This document shows, piece after piece, positions 50,195-63,303 of a stretch of DNA of 64,000 bases. The stretch's first letter is position 1. Every line of letters begins with the position of its first letter. The DNA is taken from positions 2,976,001 to 3,040,000 of the forward strand of contig NZ_CP126739.1 in the NCBI RefSeq assembly GCF_030246885.1, given 5' to 3'. The notes under the pieces were generated by a model. That model saw only the letters and a program-made list of their open reading frames with translations, ran no database searches and was not told the DNA's origin. Source of the DNA: Microbacterium sp. zg-B185. GTDB taxonomy: Bacteria; Actinomycetota; Actinomycetes; Actinomycetales; Microbacteriaceae. Both the position numbers and the translations under genes were made by a program.

Positions 50195-51327
50195 CACAGG
50201 ACTCCCGCAAGCACCAGCGCAGCCACGATCGCGCCGCCCACGAGCGCCGCGCCGCCCACGGCGGCCGCCACCCACGGCATCGTGCGCCGCGGCCGATCCG
50301 GTGCGGAGAAGCCGGTGTCCTCGTCTCGCGCGAGCTGGGCCATTCCGGCGCCCGGCCGCGTCTTGCGCTGCTCATCGCGGTCGATGCGGCTGCGTGCGGG
50401 GCCGCGCAGCGTCGAATCGGAGAAATCGACGGGGGCGGATGCCGGGGACCACGCCTCGGTGGCGATCTCGAGTTGCGTCGGCGAGATGCCCAGCTCGGTC
50501 TGTACGGACCGCAGCGCCTCGGCGAACTCGCGCGCTGAGGCGTACCGCTGACGCGCATCGCGGCTCATCGCGCGGGCCAGGACGACCTGCAGGGATGCCG
50601 GCACGTCGGCACGGGAGACGTCGGTGTAGCTCGCGCGGGCGATGCGGCGACGCAGCTGCTCTTTGGTGTTCTGCCCGCGCTCACGGCGTTCGAACGGACT
50701 GTGGCCGGCCAGCAGCGAGTACACGGTGGCCCCGAGGCTCCACACCTCGCTCGCGACGGTGCCGGCGGTCTCCTCGGCGATGACCTCGGGGGCGCTCCAC
50801 GGGATCGACATGGCGAGCACCTCGTCGGCGGTCTCACGCGAGAGCGAGGACGAGATGCCGAAGTCGGCCAGGACCGGCGCGCCGAAGGTGGTCACCAGGA
50901 TGTTGCTGGGTTTGACGTCGCGGTGCACCAGCCCTGCCCGGTGCGCGGACTGCAGAGCGCTGGCCATCTTCACGCCGATCGTGAGCACCTCCGGGACCGG
51001 GATGCGCTCGATGCGGTAGCGCTGCGAGAGGGAACCGGGGCAGTACTCCATGACGATGTACGGGCGCCCGTCCGCGGAGATCCCGGCCTGGTAGACCGTG
51101 ACGATCGACGGGTGCGCGGACAGGTGCGCGAGGACATCCGCCTCGGCGTTGAACATGCGCCGCAGGTCGGGATCGCGCACGTCGCTGGGCAGCACCTTGA
51201 CCGCGACATCGCGCCGCGGCATGTCCTGCTCGTACAGGAACACGTCGGCGAAGCCGCCGGATCCCAGCGGCCGGATGTAGGCCAGCCCCGGCAGTATCGG
51301 AGGCGCGGACGGCAGACGTGTGGCCAC
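50194..51327 (-). CDS. Serine/threonine protein kinase, membrane-anchored, no extracellular domain
   Basis: 377 residues. Kinase domain 15-270: Gly loop LGSGGFADV 21-29, K44, HRD 135-137 with D137, K139 and N142, DFG 155-157, APE 179-181. A linker with Thr/Ser (about 285-345) leads to a single hydrophobic helix at 352-376 that ends the protein, so no PASTA or other sensor lies outside. GTG start at 51327 with GGGGAGG five bases upstream. It heads the coupled operon. A PP2C phosphatase, a common partner, is not found in the operon or in the rest of this window. Confidence 0.93.
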   Translation of the reverse strand: MATRLPSAPPILPGLAYIRPLGSGGFADVFLYEQDMPRRDVAVKVLPSDVRDPDLRRMFNAEADVLAHLSAHPSIVTVYQAGISADGRPYIVMEYCPGSLSQRYRIERIPVPEVLTIGVKMASALQSAHRAGLVHRDVKPSNILVTTFGAPVLADFGISSSLSRETADEVLAMSIPWSAPEVIAEETAGTVASEVWSLGATVYSLLAGHSPFERRERGQNTKEQLRRRIARASYTDVSRADVPASLQVVLARAMSRDARQRYASAREFAEALRSVQTELGISPTQLEIATEAWSPASAPVDFSDSTLRGPARSRIDRDEQRKTRPGAGMAQLARDEDTGFSAPDRPRRTMPWVAAAVGGAALVGGAIVAALVLAGVL

Positions 51328-51483
51328 CGAAGCCTCCCCGGAGTAAGCCCGCTCAGTTCCGGCGGGGCGCAGCGCGCCGTCCGATCATCGAGGACAGGGC
51401 AGTACGAACCCGATCATGCTAACAAGGCCGGACCGAGATCACCGTGAGCGGATCGTACCGTGCACCCCGTCGCGGGCGGTCGC

Positions 51484-52137
51484 TCACAGCGGCGGGTCGT
51501 TCGGATCGAACGGGGCATCCAGCGAGCGGGTGAGCTCTTCGAGCATCGCCTCGATCTGCGGCTCCACGTACTGTCCGATCGCCGCCTGGATGCGCAGCCG
51601 GTGGTGCAGCAGCACCGCGCACACTTCGCGTCCGATCATGTTCGCGTAGTCGTCGGCGAGACCGACCTCCTGGCGCAGCGCCGCCTTGGCTTCGTCGGTG
51701 AGCGGCGGAAGCGCCGGCACGCTCGCGTCCGCCTCCGCGGCCAGACCCGAGATCGTGAACAGGAAAGGCGCTCCGGGCTGCGGTTCCGGATCCAGCGGCA
51801 GCCCTTCGTACTCCGGCTCGAGGCCCTCCGCAGGCCGGTAGCTGCGCGCCCGGTTGCGCGCCGCCTGGTGATCGAGCTCGGCCTGCAGCATCGGCAGGTT
51901 CAGCGCGGTGTACTCGGCCACCGCGTGGTCGACGATGGTCTTGATCCGCGTGGACAGGCCGTGCTGCACGCCGTGCGGGACATCGGCGCCGAGCCCTGCG
52001 GCCGACAGCACCGGCGACCCGAAGCAGCGACGGCACGGCGCCACGCGCCCGCGGTGCGTGGCGGGCTCCCAGCGCGGCAGCCACCGCAGCCAGGCGTCCA
52101 CTGCCTGGCTGACCTGGGTTTCGAGCGAGCGCTCCAC
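51484..52137 (-). CDS. Protein of unknown function with N-terminal CxxC
   Basis: 217 residues from GTG. It is soluble and mostly helical, with a CxxC pair (C35, C38 in VAPCRRCFG) that could bind metal. Motifs such as WLRWLPRWEPATHRGR and EVGLADDYANMIGREVCAVL do not suggest a family to me. It lies upstream of the kinase gene on the same strand, 156 bases away. I see no promoter of confidence in that gap. Confidence 0.7.
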   Translation of the reverse strand: MERSLETQVSQAVDAWLRWLPRWEPATHRGRVAPCRRCFGSPVLSAAGLGADVPHGVQHGLSTRIKTIVDHAVAEYTALNLPMLQAELDHQAARNRARSYRPAEGLEPEYEGLPLDPEPQPGAPFLFTISGLAAEADASVPALPPLTDEAKAALRQEVGLADDYANMIGREVCAVLLHHRLRIQAAIGQYVEPQIEAMLEELTRSLDAPFDPNDPPL

Positions 52138-52232
52138 GACTCAACGGTAGTGCGCCGCAGCGGGTTTTCGGTGTCTCTGCGACGAGGATGCACGCACGCG
52201 ACCCGTGCGCGCGTGCGGCCGGGGCCTGCTCG

Positions 52233-52715
52233 TCACTCGTCGAACTCGTCCTCCCACGGCCAGCGCGGCCGCTGGGAGCGTGTGCGGACGAGACTGATCC
52301 CGCCGGCCGCGGCCAGCGCGGCCGCAGCGGCGATGGCGACGCCGAACCCGGTCGTCGCGATCCGGCCGGCCACTGCCGTGGCAGTCGCAAGGTCGGCCGC
52401 CGTCGCCACCGCGAGCCACATCGTGGCGTTGTACACCGCGTAGCAGGCCAGCGCGGTCCACACCGCGGGCCAGTACGAAGGACGCCGGCGCCGCAGCGAC
52501 AGCCACAGGACGAGCGCGAAAGCGCCGGTGGTCAGCGCGGTCGCGACGATGCCGGGGACCTGGCCGAGCCCGGGCGCCTCGATGATGTCGGCGCTGAGCG
52601 CCAGGCTCACCATCCCCAGGCCGAAGATCAGGAGGGCGACGAAGGTCACCGTCGCCAGCCCGAGGGCGACGGCGGGGCGGACCGGGCCGCCCGTGGATTC
52701 CGGCGTCCCTGCCAT
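52233..52715 (-). CDS. Four-helix membrane protein, unknown
   Basis: 160 residues. Four hydrophobic segments (about 17-40, 50-72, 82-105, 118-140) and an acidic end (WPWEDEFDE). It starts two bases past the stop of the next upstream gene, so the two are co-expressed. Not recognised. Confidence 0.75.
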   Translation of the reverse strand: MAGTPESTGGPVRPAVALGLATVTFVALLIFGLGMVSLALSADIIEAPGLGQVPGIVATALTTGAFALVLWLSLRRRRPSYWPAVWTALACYAVYNATMWLAVATAADLATATAVAGRIATTGFGVAIAAAAALAAAGGISLVRTRSQRPRWPWEDEFDE

Positions 52716-52717
52716 GA

Positions 52718-53731
52718 CTACACGCGCGTCAGCTGGGGCCCCGCCTCGAGCGTGCGCTCGTACTCGCGCTGCGCCTCGACGTTGAGCTCGGTGACCCGTG
52801 CGCCGCGTGCCGCCACCCACGCGCCGAACCAGATGGTCAGTTCGCGCCCGATGATGAACGCGCCGATGGCCAGCGGCGTGAGCAGCTGCTCCTCGACCAG
52901 AGCGGCGCCCTCACGCGCAGTGAGCATCCAGAACGGCGCCTGGAACAGCGCGCCGAGAATGTGTCCGAGGTAGGCGGCGGCGCCCACGAGCAGGCCGAAG
53001 ATGACCCAGGCGCCCCACCGGCCGCGGTTGATGATCGCGCCGAGGAGCCAGAACGCCAGGAAGAACACCACCACAGGCACCCACAGCGCCCAGGTGCCCA
53101 GGGCCGTGAGCGCGGTCGAGCCGAGGGTCTCGCCAGTGACGTCGCCGTCCAGCATTCCGACGCCGAGCCAGAGCGCGAGGTACAGCACGCCGAAGGCGAG
53201 GGCGGCCAGCAGTCCGATGGCTCCGGCTGCGCCGCGGTTCCCGCGCAGGCGCGGAGCCTCCGGGGCCTGGACGAAGATCGGCTGCGGTGTGGCGTATCCG
53301 GTGGCGGCAGGTGCCACGACCGTGGTCTCGGCGTACGGCTCGGCGTAGCGCTCGGTCCTGGGCTCGGCTGCGGGCTCGGCGTAGCGCTCCGTGTAGGCCT
53401 CAGCGGGAGCGACGGGCTCACTCGCGGCGACCACGACCGTCTCGGCCGGCGGCTGCCAGTCGGTGGCGGTGTCATCGGCGTGCGCTTCGTACAGTGCGCT
53501 GTCGAACGTCGAATCGTCGTCGTAGGCGGAGGGTGCGGGCTCGACCGGTGTGGCGGGCGCAGACTGCGCGGCGGACCCGGTCGCGGCATCCGTCTGCGAC
53601 TCGTCCGAAGCAGCCGCGGCGCGACGGGCGGCCTCCGCGTCGGCGATCCCCTCATTGGCGCTGCCGACGACATCGTCGACCGCACGAGGCTCCTCGACCG
53701 GCTCGCCGTAGGACGACTTCGAGTCACTCAT
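52718..53731 (-). CDS. Membrane protein with long acidic disordered N-terminus, unknown
   Basis: 337 residues. Residues 1-165 are Ala/Glu/Asp-rich with a repeated AxTERYAEPxAE pattern and are probably disordered. Four membrane segments follow (about 170-195, 210-235, 242-262, 280-302) and the C-terminus is charged. No family recognised. Coupled with the 160-residue membrane protein. Confidence 0.75.
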   Translation of the reverse strand: MSDSKSSYGEPVEEPRAVDDVVGSANEGIADAEAARRAAAASDESQTDAATGSAAQSAPATPVEPAPSAYDDDSTFDSALYEAHADDTATDWQPPAETVVVAASEPVAPAEAYTERYAEPAAEPRTERYAEPYAETTVVAPAATGYATPQPIFVQAPEAPRLRGNRGAAGAIGLLAALAFGVLYLALWLGVGMLDGDVTGETLGSTALTALGTWALWVPVVVFFLAFWLLGAIINRGRWGAWVIFGLLVGAAAYLGHILGALFQAPFWMLTAREGAALVEEQLLTPLAIGAFIIGRELTIWFGAWVAARGARVTELNVEAQREYERTLEAGPQLTRV

Positions 53732-53877
53732 CGGATGTACTCCTCACGCGGGGCCCGTCCCCGCATTGCGAGAGTAACCTGCGGCACGGGCACGTCCGCG
53801 CAGGCGTGCCGTGCGATTGCGGGCCTGGCGGCAGATTGCGGGCGTGGCGTGCCCGACTCGCGCCCACTACCTGGCGA

Positions 53878-53883
53878 TATCGT
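53878..53883 (+). promoter_or_regulatory. Leaderless -10 element of the lipoprotein gene
   Basis: TATCGT is followed by six bases and then the ATG at 53890, so transcription would begin at the A of the start codon. No Shine-Dalgarno sequence precedes this ATG, in agreement with a leaderless message. Confidence 0.45.
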
Positions 53884-53889
53884 GAGCCC

Positions 53890-54498
53890 ATGAGACCCCG
53901 ACGTGCGGCGCTGACGCTGGCCGCAGCATCCGCTGTGCTGATCGCCGCGCTGTCCGGATGCGTCGCCGAGCCCGGCAAGACGCCGACGGAGGACGTGGCT
54001 GCATCCGATGCGTCCGCATCCGACGTCACGCCCACCGCCTCGCCGCCGACCGCGACGCCCTCACCCGAAGCGGGCGCGGTGGCGCTGCCGACCGACTGCC
54101 GCGCGATCCTCACGGCCGACGTCCTCTCCCAGCTGGCCGACGTTGCGCTGAACGACCCGGCCGCCGGCTTGCCGACCGGGACCCTGGCCGACGGGACCCT
54201 CAGCTGCGTGTGGGGGAACCCGTCAGCCGGCACGACGTACATGATGACGCAGATCCGGCCCACCCCCCGCGGTCAGGCCATGGAGACGCTCAACACATTC
54301 GCGGACGACGAGGGGTACACCTGCTACACGCCCGACGGGGGGACTCGCTGCGAGAAGACCTGGCCGAGCGAGGTCTTCTCCGATGTCATCGACGGCCACA
54401 CGCTGTTCTGGCGTGACGAGATCCTCATCGAATCGACCTACTCGAACCTCGCACCCACCGGCTACACCTCGGCGATCGTGGCGAGCATCTTCGGCTGA
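53890..54498 (+). CDS. Lipoprotein with conserved Cys pattern, unknown
   Basis: 202 residues. Signal peptide with lipobox LSGC (C23) and a Thr/Pro/Ala-rich spacer. The mature domain has DCRAIL, SCVWGNP and DDEGYTCYTPDGGTRCEKTW, two probable disulphides. The same pattern occurs in the convergent neighbour ending at 54518, so the two may be divergent paralogues. Function is unknown. Only 19 bases separate the two stop codons. Confidence 0.82.
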   Translation: MRPRRAALTLAAASAVLIAALSGCVAEPGKTPTEDVAASDASASDVTPTASPPTATPSPEAGAVALPTDCRAILTADVLSQLADVALNDPAAGLPTGTLADGTLSCVWGNPSAGTTYMMTQIRPTPRGQAMETLNTFADDEGYTCYTPDGGTRCEKTWPSEVFSDVIDGHTLFWRDEILIESTYSNLAPTGYTSAIVASIFG

Positions 54499-54517
54499 GA
54501 TTCCTCCCGCCGCCCGG

Positions 54518-55132
54518 TCAGCCCCAGACGTGCGCGGCCAGCCGCGCGCCGTACGCCTCGAGGTGCCACGCGTTCTCGACGCTGGAGAGCCACAGCCCGT
54601 CGCGGAGAGTGTGCTCCTCCACGACGTCCCCGCTCGTGCGCGAGCAGACCAGCGCCCCCTCGTCCGTGCAGGCGAAGCCCTGCCCGCGCAGCGCCGGCTG
54701 CGCGATCGCCGCAGCATCCGCTCCGACGCCCGCCAGCGTCGACACGATCGAGCGGCCGTCGTCGGTGCGCCACGAGCAGGACACCCGCACCGCGGGCGCC
54801 AGCGCGTCGGTCAGCGCGGTCACCGCCGTCGCCGGCGCCGCGGTGCTCTGCGAGAGCAGTGCACTCGGAGTCCAGGTCAGCTCCGCCCAGAGCCGGTCGG
54901 AGTACAGCGCGCGGCAGTCGATGTCCGCGTCGGCGATGGCGCGGGTGGCGACGGATTCCGAGACCGGAGCGGCCGCCGGCTGCGATGTGGAGGCGCGCAG
55001 CATGTCCCCCGTCCAGGTGACGGCGACCGGGAGCATGGGGTGCGCCAGCCACGCGAGGGCGACCACGACGGCGGCGCACAGCAGCCCAGCGGGCCATGCG
55101 ATCCACGAATTGCGTCCACCGGTGCGCGCCAC
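54518..55132 (-). CDS. Membrane-anchored protein with conserved Cys pattern, unknown
   Basis: 204 residues from GTG at 55132, with GGGGGAGG upstream. One membrane segment near 13-35 and an exported domain with DCRALY, VSCSWRTDDG and GFACTDEGALVCSRT, in the order seen in the lipoprotein at 53890. Convergent with that gene. Read with the rpoC terminators upstream, it is a separate transcription unit. Confidence 0.75.
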   Translation of the reverse strand: MARTGGRNSWIAWPAGLLCAAVVVALAWLAHPMLPVAVTWTGDMLRASTSQPAAAPVSESVATRAIADADIDCRALYSDRLWAELTWTPSALLSQSTAAPATAVTALTDALAPAVRVSCSWRTDDGRSIVSTLAGVGADAAAIAQPALRGQGFACTDEGALVCSRTSGDVVEEHTLRDGLWLSSVENAWHLEAYGARLAAHVWG

Positions 55133-55221
55133 CTTCCACCTCCCCCTCAACGGTATGGGGCGCGGCGCGACCACCCCGCTCCGGCGCGCGACGGCGCCGG
55201 CATCGCGATCGCGGCCGGACG

Positions 55222-55255
55222 CACGGAAGGCCCCGGCGAACCGGGGCCTTCCGTG
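55222..55255 (-). terminator. Terminator hairpin (third of the rpoC set)
   Basis: 15-bp perfect stem (CACGGAAGGCCCCGG and complement) with loop CGAA, which reads TTCG on the minus strand. Confidence 0.75.
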
Positions 55256-55271
55256 TGGATCCAGGCACGAG

Positions 55272-55304
55272 AGGGCTCAACGCCGCTTCGCAGCATTGAG
55301 CCCT
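55272..55304 (-). terminator. Terminator hairpin (second of the rpoC set)
   Basis: AGGGCTCAA and TTGAGCCCT enclose CGCCGCTTCGCAGCA. It is a near copy of the hairpin at 55348-55403, so a terminator has been duplicated around the palindromic repeat. Confidence 0.75.
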
Positions 55305-55311
55305 GTTCCGT

Positions 55312-55353
55312 GAGATCTCGATACGGCCGCTTCGCGGCCTACTCGATCTAGAC
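55312..55353. repeat. Dispersed palindromic repeat, copy D (after rpoC)
   Basis: ATCTCGATACGGCCGCTTCG continuing CGGCCTACTCGATC, the best-preserved copy of the five. It lies between two related terminator hairpins. Confidence 0.85.
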
Positions 55354-55399
55354 ACGAAGAGGGCTCAACGCTGCTTCGCAGCATTGAGCCCTCTCGTGT

Positions 55400-55403
<4 letters not shown>
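55348..55403 (-). terminator. rpoC terminator overlapping the stop codon
   Basis: A 56-base near-perfect palindrome from CTAGACACGA to TCGTGTCTAG with loop TTC; the rpoC stop codon (TAG, 55400-55402) is inside its first arm. Confidence 0.88.
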
Positions 55404-59290
<3,887 letters not shown>

Positions 59291-59321
59291 TGGTTCTCCT
59301 GTGTGCTTTAAAAACTTCGGT

Positions 59322-59356
59322 GATTGAGTAGGCGGCTGCGCCGCCGTATCGAAATC
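59322..59356. repeat. Dispersed palindromic repeat, copy E (rpoB-rpoC gap)
   Basis: GATTGAGTAGGCGGCTGCGC continuing CGCCGTATCGAAATC, the same family in the opposite orientation to copies A, B, C and D. Confidence 0.8.
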
Positions 59357-59366
59357 GGTGCCGGAA

Positions 59367-62300
59367 TCAGATCTCGTCGATGGACGAGGATTCGAAGCGG
59401 CTGGAGATGTTGATGCCGAGCTCTTCAGCAGCACGGAAGGCGTCGTCGTCGGTGTCGCGGAGGTTGACCGCAGTGCCGTCGGCCGAGAGGACCTCGACGT
59501 TCAGGCAGAGCGACTGCATCTCCTTCATGAGCACCTTGAACGACTCGGGGATGCCGGGCTCCTGGATGTTCTCGCCCTTGACGATCGCCTCGTACACCTT
59601 GACGCGGCCGAGGATGTCGTCGGACTTGATCGTGAGGAGCTCCTGGAGCGCGTATGCCGCACCGTAGGCCTCGAGGGCCCACACCTCCATCTCACCGAAG
59701 CGCTGTCCGCCGAACTGCGCCTTTCCACCCAGCGGCTGCTGGGTGATCATCGAGTACGGACCCGTCGAGCGCGCGTGGATCTTGTCGTCAACGAGGTGGT
59801 GCAGCTTCAGGATGTACATGTAGCCGACCGAGACCGGCGCCGGGAACGGCTCACCCGAACGACCGTCGAACAGCAGGGTCTTGCCGGTCGAATCGATCAG
59901 GCGGTCGCCGTCGCGGGTGGGGTTCGTCGAGTCCAGCAGACCGGCGATCTCCTCCTCGGCGGCACCGTCGAACACCGGAGTGGCGACCTTGGTGCCGGGC
60001 GCGGCTTCGAAGGCCTGCGCCGGCAGGTGCTTGGCCCACGTCGGCTTGCCTTCGACCTTCCAGCCCTGCTGGGCGATCCAGCCGAGGTGAAGCTCCAGCA
60101 CCTGGCCGAAGTTCATTCGACCGGGGATGCCGAGCGGGTTCAGGATGACCTGGACCGGCGTGCCGTCCGCGAGGAACGGCATGTCCTCGACGGGCAGGAT
60201 CTTCGCGATGACACCCTTGTTGCCGTGGCGTCCGGCGAGCTTGTCGCCCTCGGTGATCTTGCGCTTCTGGGCGATGTAGACCACGACCCGGCGGTTGACG
60301 CCGGAGCCGAGCTCGTCGTCGCCGTCCTCGGCGTTGAACTCCTTGACCGCGATGATCGTGCCCTGCTCGCCGTGAGGCACCTTCAGGGACGTGTCGCGGA
60401 CCTCGCGGCTCTTCTCGTTGAAGATCGCGCGCAGCAGGCGCTCCTCGGCCGAGAGCTCGGTCTCGCCCTTGGGCGTGACCTTGCCGACGAGGATGTCACC
60501 GGGCCGAACCTCGGCGCCGATGCGGATGATGCCGCGCTCGTCGAGGTCCTTCAGCAGATCCGGGCTCACGTTGGGGAGATCACGGGTGATCTCCTCCTTG
60601 CCGAGCTTGGTGTCGCGGGAGTCCACTTCGTACTCCTCGATGTGGATCGAGGAGAGGGTGTCGTCCTTGACCAGGTCCTGGCTGAGGATGATCGCGTCTT
60701 CGAAGTTGTGACCCTCCCAGGTCATGAACGCCACGAGGAGGTTCTTGCCGAGCGCGAGCTCGCCGTTCTCCGTCGCGGGACCATCCGCGATGACCTGACC
60801 GGCCTCGACGCGCTCTCCGGCCGAGACCACGACGCGCTGGTTGTAGCTGGTGCCCTGGTTGGAGCGGTCGAACTTGCGCAGGAAGTACTGCTGCGTGCCG
60901 CCCTCGTCCAGCTGCACGGTCACGACGTCCGCAGACACCTCGAGGACGACGCCCGCCTTCTCGGTGGTGACGACATCGCCGGCGTCGATGGCCGCGAAGC
61001 CCTCCATGCCGGTGCCCACCACGGGCGACTCGGAACGCAGGAGCGGAACGGCCTGGCGCTGCATGTTCGCACCCATGAGGGCGCGGTTCGCGTCGTCGTG
61101 CTCGAGGAACGGGATCAGCGAGGTCGCGACCGACACCATCTGGCGCGGCGAGACATCCATGTAGCCGATCTCGTCCGCGTGGAAGAGGTCGACCTCTCCG
61201 CCCTTCTTGCGGGCCAGGACGCGGTCCTCCGTGAAGTGACCGTCCGCCTTCAGAGGCGCGTTGGCCTGGGCGACGATGTAGTCCTCTTCGACGCTGGCCG
61301 TGAGGTAGTCGATCTGGTCGGTGACCCGGCCGTCGACCACCTTGCGGTACGGCGTCTCGATGAAGCCGAACGAGTTGATGCGCGCGAACGATGCGAGCGA
61401 TCCGATCAGGCCGATGTTCGGGCCTTCCGGGGTCTCGATCGGGCACATGCGACCGTAGTGCGACGGGTGGACGTCACGGACCTCGACGCCGGCGCGCTCA
61501 CGCGACAGACCACCGGGGCCGAGCGCGGAGAGGCGACGCTTGTGGGTCAGACCCGCGAGCGGGTTGTTCTGGTCCATGAACTGCGACAGCTGAGACGTTC
61601 CGAAGAACTCCTTGATCGCGGCGACGACGGGGCGCACGTTGATCAGGGTCTGCGGCGTGATCGCCTCGATGTCCTGCGTGGTCATGCGCTCGCGGACGAC
61701 GCGCTCCATGCGCGACAGGCCGGTGCGGACCTGGTTCTGGATCAGCTCGCCGACCGCGCGGATGCGACGGTTGCCGAAGTTGTCGATGTCGTCGATGTCC
61801 ATGCGGATCTCGGCCGGCTTGCCGCCGCGGAGACCGTTGAACGTCGTGTCGCCGCGGTGCAGGCGGACGAGGTACTTGATCGTCGCGACGATGTCGGCGA
61901 CGGTCAGGACCGAGTCCGACAGGGGCGCGTCCAGGCCGAGCTTCTGGTTGATCTTGTAACGACCGACCTTCGCCAGGTCGTAGCGCTTGGAGTTGAAGTA
62001 GAAGTTGTCCAGCAGCGCACGGGCAGCCTCGGCGGCGACCTGCTCGCCCGGGCGCAGCTTGCGGTAGATGTCGCGGAGCGCATCCTCCTTGGAGAGGATG
62101 GTGTCCTTCGCGAGGGTCTCCTCGATCGAGTCGAATCCGGCGAACTCCTCGAGGATCTCCTCGCTGGTCAGACCCAGCGCCTTGAGGAACACGGTGACCG
62201 ACTGCTTGCGCTTGCGGTCGATGCGCACGCCGACCTGGTCGCGCTTGTCGATCTCGAACTCGAGCCATGCGCCACGGCTGGGGATGATGCGCGCCGAGAC

Positions 62301-62861
62301 GATGTCCTTGTCGGAGGTCTTGTCCGGGGTCCGGTCGAAGTACACACCGGGCGAGCGGACCAGCTGCGAGACCACGACACGCTCGGTGCCGTTGATGATG
62401 AACGTGCCCTTGCCGGTCTGGAGCGGGAAGTCGCCCATGAAGACCGTCTGGGTCTTGATCTCACCGGTCTGGTGGTTCATGAACTCGGCCTCGACGTACA
62501 GCGGGGCGGCGTAGGTCTTGCCGCGCTCCTTGCACTCGTCGATGGAGTACTTCTCCGGCTCGAGGTACGGGTTGGTGAACGAGAGCTGCATGGTCTCGCT
62601 CAGATCCTCGATCGGCGAGATCTCCTCGAAGATCTCCTCGAGGCCGCTGATCTCAGGCACGTCGGTGCGGCCGGTGCTCTTGGCCTCGGCCACGCGCGCC
62701 TTCCACTGCTCGTTGCCGACGAGCCAGTCGAAGGACTCCGTCTGCAGCGCGAGAAGGTCAGGGACCGTCAGCGTGTCTGTGATCTTGGCGAACGAGAGGC
62801 GGGATGCTCCGCGGCCGTTCTTGATGGTGGGGGTGGTAGATGCGTTGCGCGCAGCAGCCAA
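59367..62861 (-). CDS. rpoB: DNA-directed RNA polymerase beta subunit
   Basis: 1164 residues from TTG at 62861, with GGAGG eight bases upstream. The rifampicin region ([20 protein letters not shown], then [12 protein letters not shown]) has the sensitive wild-type residues. The acidic C-terminus ends [14 protein letters not shown]. The start is supported by the [16 protein letters not shown]-terminus. A separate promoter lies 190 bases upstream; rplJ and rplL are not adjacent. Confidence 0.98.
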   Translation of the reverse strand: MAAARNASTTPTIKNGRGASRLSFAKITDTLTVPDLLALQTESFDWLVGNEQWKARVAEAKSTGRTDVPEISGLEEIFEEISPIEDLSETMQLSFTNPYLEPEKYSIDECKERGKTYAAPLYVEAEFMNHQTGEIKTQTVFMGDFPLQTGKGTFIINGTERVVVSQLVRSPGVYFDRTPDKTSDKDIVSARIIPSRGAWLEFEIDKRDQVGVRIDRKRKQSVTVFLKALGLTSEEILEEFAGFDSIEETLAKDTILSKEDALRDIYRKLRPGEQVAAEAARALLDNFYFNSKRYDLAKVGRYKINQKLGLDAPLSDSVLTVADIVATIKYLVRLHRGDTTFNGLRGGKPAEIRMDIDDIDNFGNRRIRAVGELIQNQVRTGLSRMERVVRERMTTQDIEAITPQTLINVRPVVAAIKEFFGTSQLSQFMDQNNPLAGLTHKRRLSALGPGGLSRERAGVEVRDVHPSHYGRMCPIETPEGPNIGLIGSLASFARINSFGFIETPYRKVVDGRVTDQIDYLTASVEEDYIVAQANAPLKADGHFTEDRVLARKKGGEVDLFHADEIGYMDVSPRQMVSVATSLIPFLEHDDANRALMGANMQRQAVPLLRSESPVVGTGMEGFAAIDAGDVVTTEKAGVVLEVSADVVTVQLDEGGTQQYFLRKFDRSNQGTSYNQRVVVSAGERVEAGQVIADGPATENGELALGKNLLVAFMTWEGHNFEDAIILSQDLVKDDTLSSIHIEEYEVDSRDTKLGKEEITRDLPNVSPDLLKDLDERGIIRIGAEVRPGDILVGKVTPKGETELSAEERLLRAIFNEKSREVRDTSLKVPHGEQGTIIAVKEFNAEDGDDELGSGVNRRVVVYIAQKRKITEGDKLAGRHGNKGVIAKILPVEDMPFLADGTPVQVILNPLGIPGRMNFGQVLELHLGWIAQQGWKVEGKPTWAKHLPAQAFEAAPGTKVATPVFDGAAEEEIAGLLDSTNPTRDGDRLIDSTGKTLLFDGRSGEPFPAPVSVGYMYILKLHHLVDDKIHARSTGPYSMITQQPLGGKAQFGGQRFGEMEVWALEAYGAAYALQELLTIKSDDILGRVKVYEAIVKGENIQEPGIPESFKVLMKEMQSLCLNVEVLSADGTAVNLRDTDDDAFRAAEELGINISSRFESSSIDEI

Positions 62862-63043
62862 GGGGATTACCTCCGTGGGCCCGGGGCGGGGCTCGTTTCC
62901 TTGTCGTCAGGGTGGAGTGCTCATTTGTCCCCGAAACCTGGGCGCCACACTCCGCTTCAGAAAGGTGAGTTCGAGAAGCGGGGGCACGCAGGCACAGCCG
63001 ACCACCATATGAGGGCAGGGGGAATCCAAGAGCGCAAGGAACA
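62862..63043 (-). promoter_or_regulatory. rpoB leader, about 175 nt
   Basis: The region between the promoter at 63044 and the rpoB start carries no supported gene; it is the untranslated leader. GGAGG close to the TTG is the only clear element. Confidence 0.5.
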
Positions 63044-63072
63044 ACTATACCCGGTATGCCACGCCGTGTCCA
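63044..63072 (-). promoter_or_regulatory. rpoB promoter
   Basis: TGGACA (63067-63072), a 17-base spacer and TATAGT (63044-63049) on the minus strand: five of six matches to each consensus hexamer. Confidence 0.85.
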
Positions 63073-63081
63073 GTCGAGTTC

Positions 63082-63110
63082 TTGAAAAGATCGCTCTCGT
63101 ACGGTATAAC
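63082..63110 (+). promoter_or_regulatory. Promoter of the DUF4062-STAND gene
   Basis: TTGAAA (63082-63087), a 17-base spacer and TATAAC (63105-63110) on the plus strand, back to back with the rpoB promoter and only nine bases from its -35. The leader of about 187 bases contains a 9-bp hairpin (GCACGCGTC/GACGCGTGC, 63171-63194). Confidence 0.8.
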
Positions 63111-63303
63111 GCGACCTGAGGCCCCGCATTCCCCGATCGGCAGGTCTTCCCGTACCACGACAGCGGGCACGCACGCGTCGGACGGGACGCGTGCCCGGCG
63201 GGACGGATGCCGCGGATCCCACCCCGTTCCGCCCCGCGCAGCCCGAGGATCGGCACGGCATCCCCTCTGGTGCATACGGCCGAATACAGGCGATGATGGC
63301 GTC

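Noticed and set aside
61495..61640. Rifampicin-resistance mutation in rpoB
   Set aside because: The cluster keeps the sensitive-type Asp, His, Arg and Ser residues.
59358..63119. A 1250-codon plus-strand frame opposite rpoB
   Set aside because: rpoB is certain on the minus strand; the antisense product has no recognisable domain.
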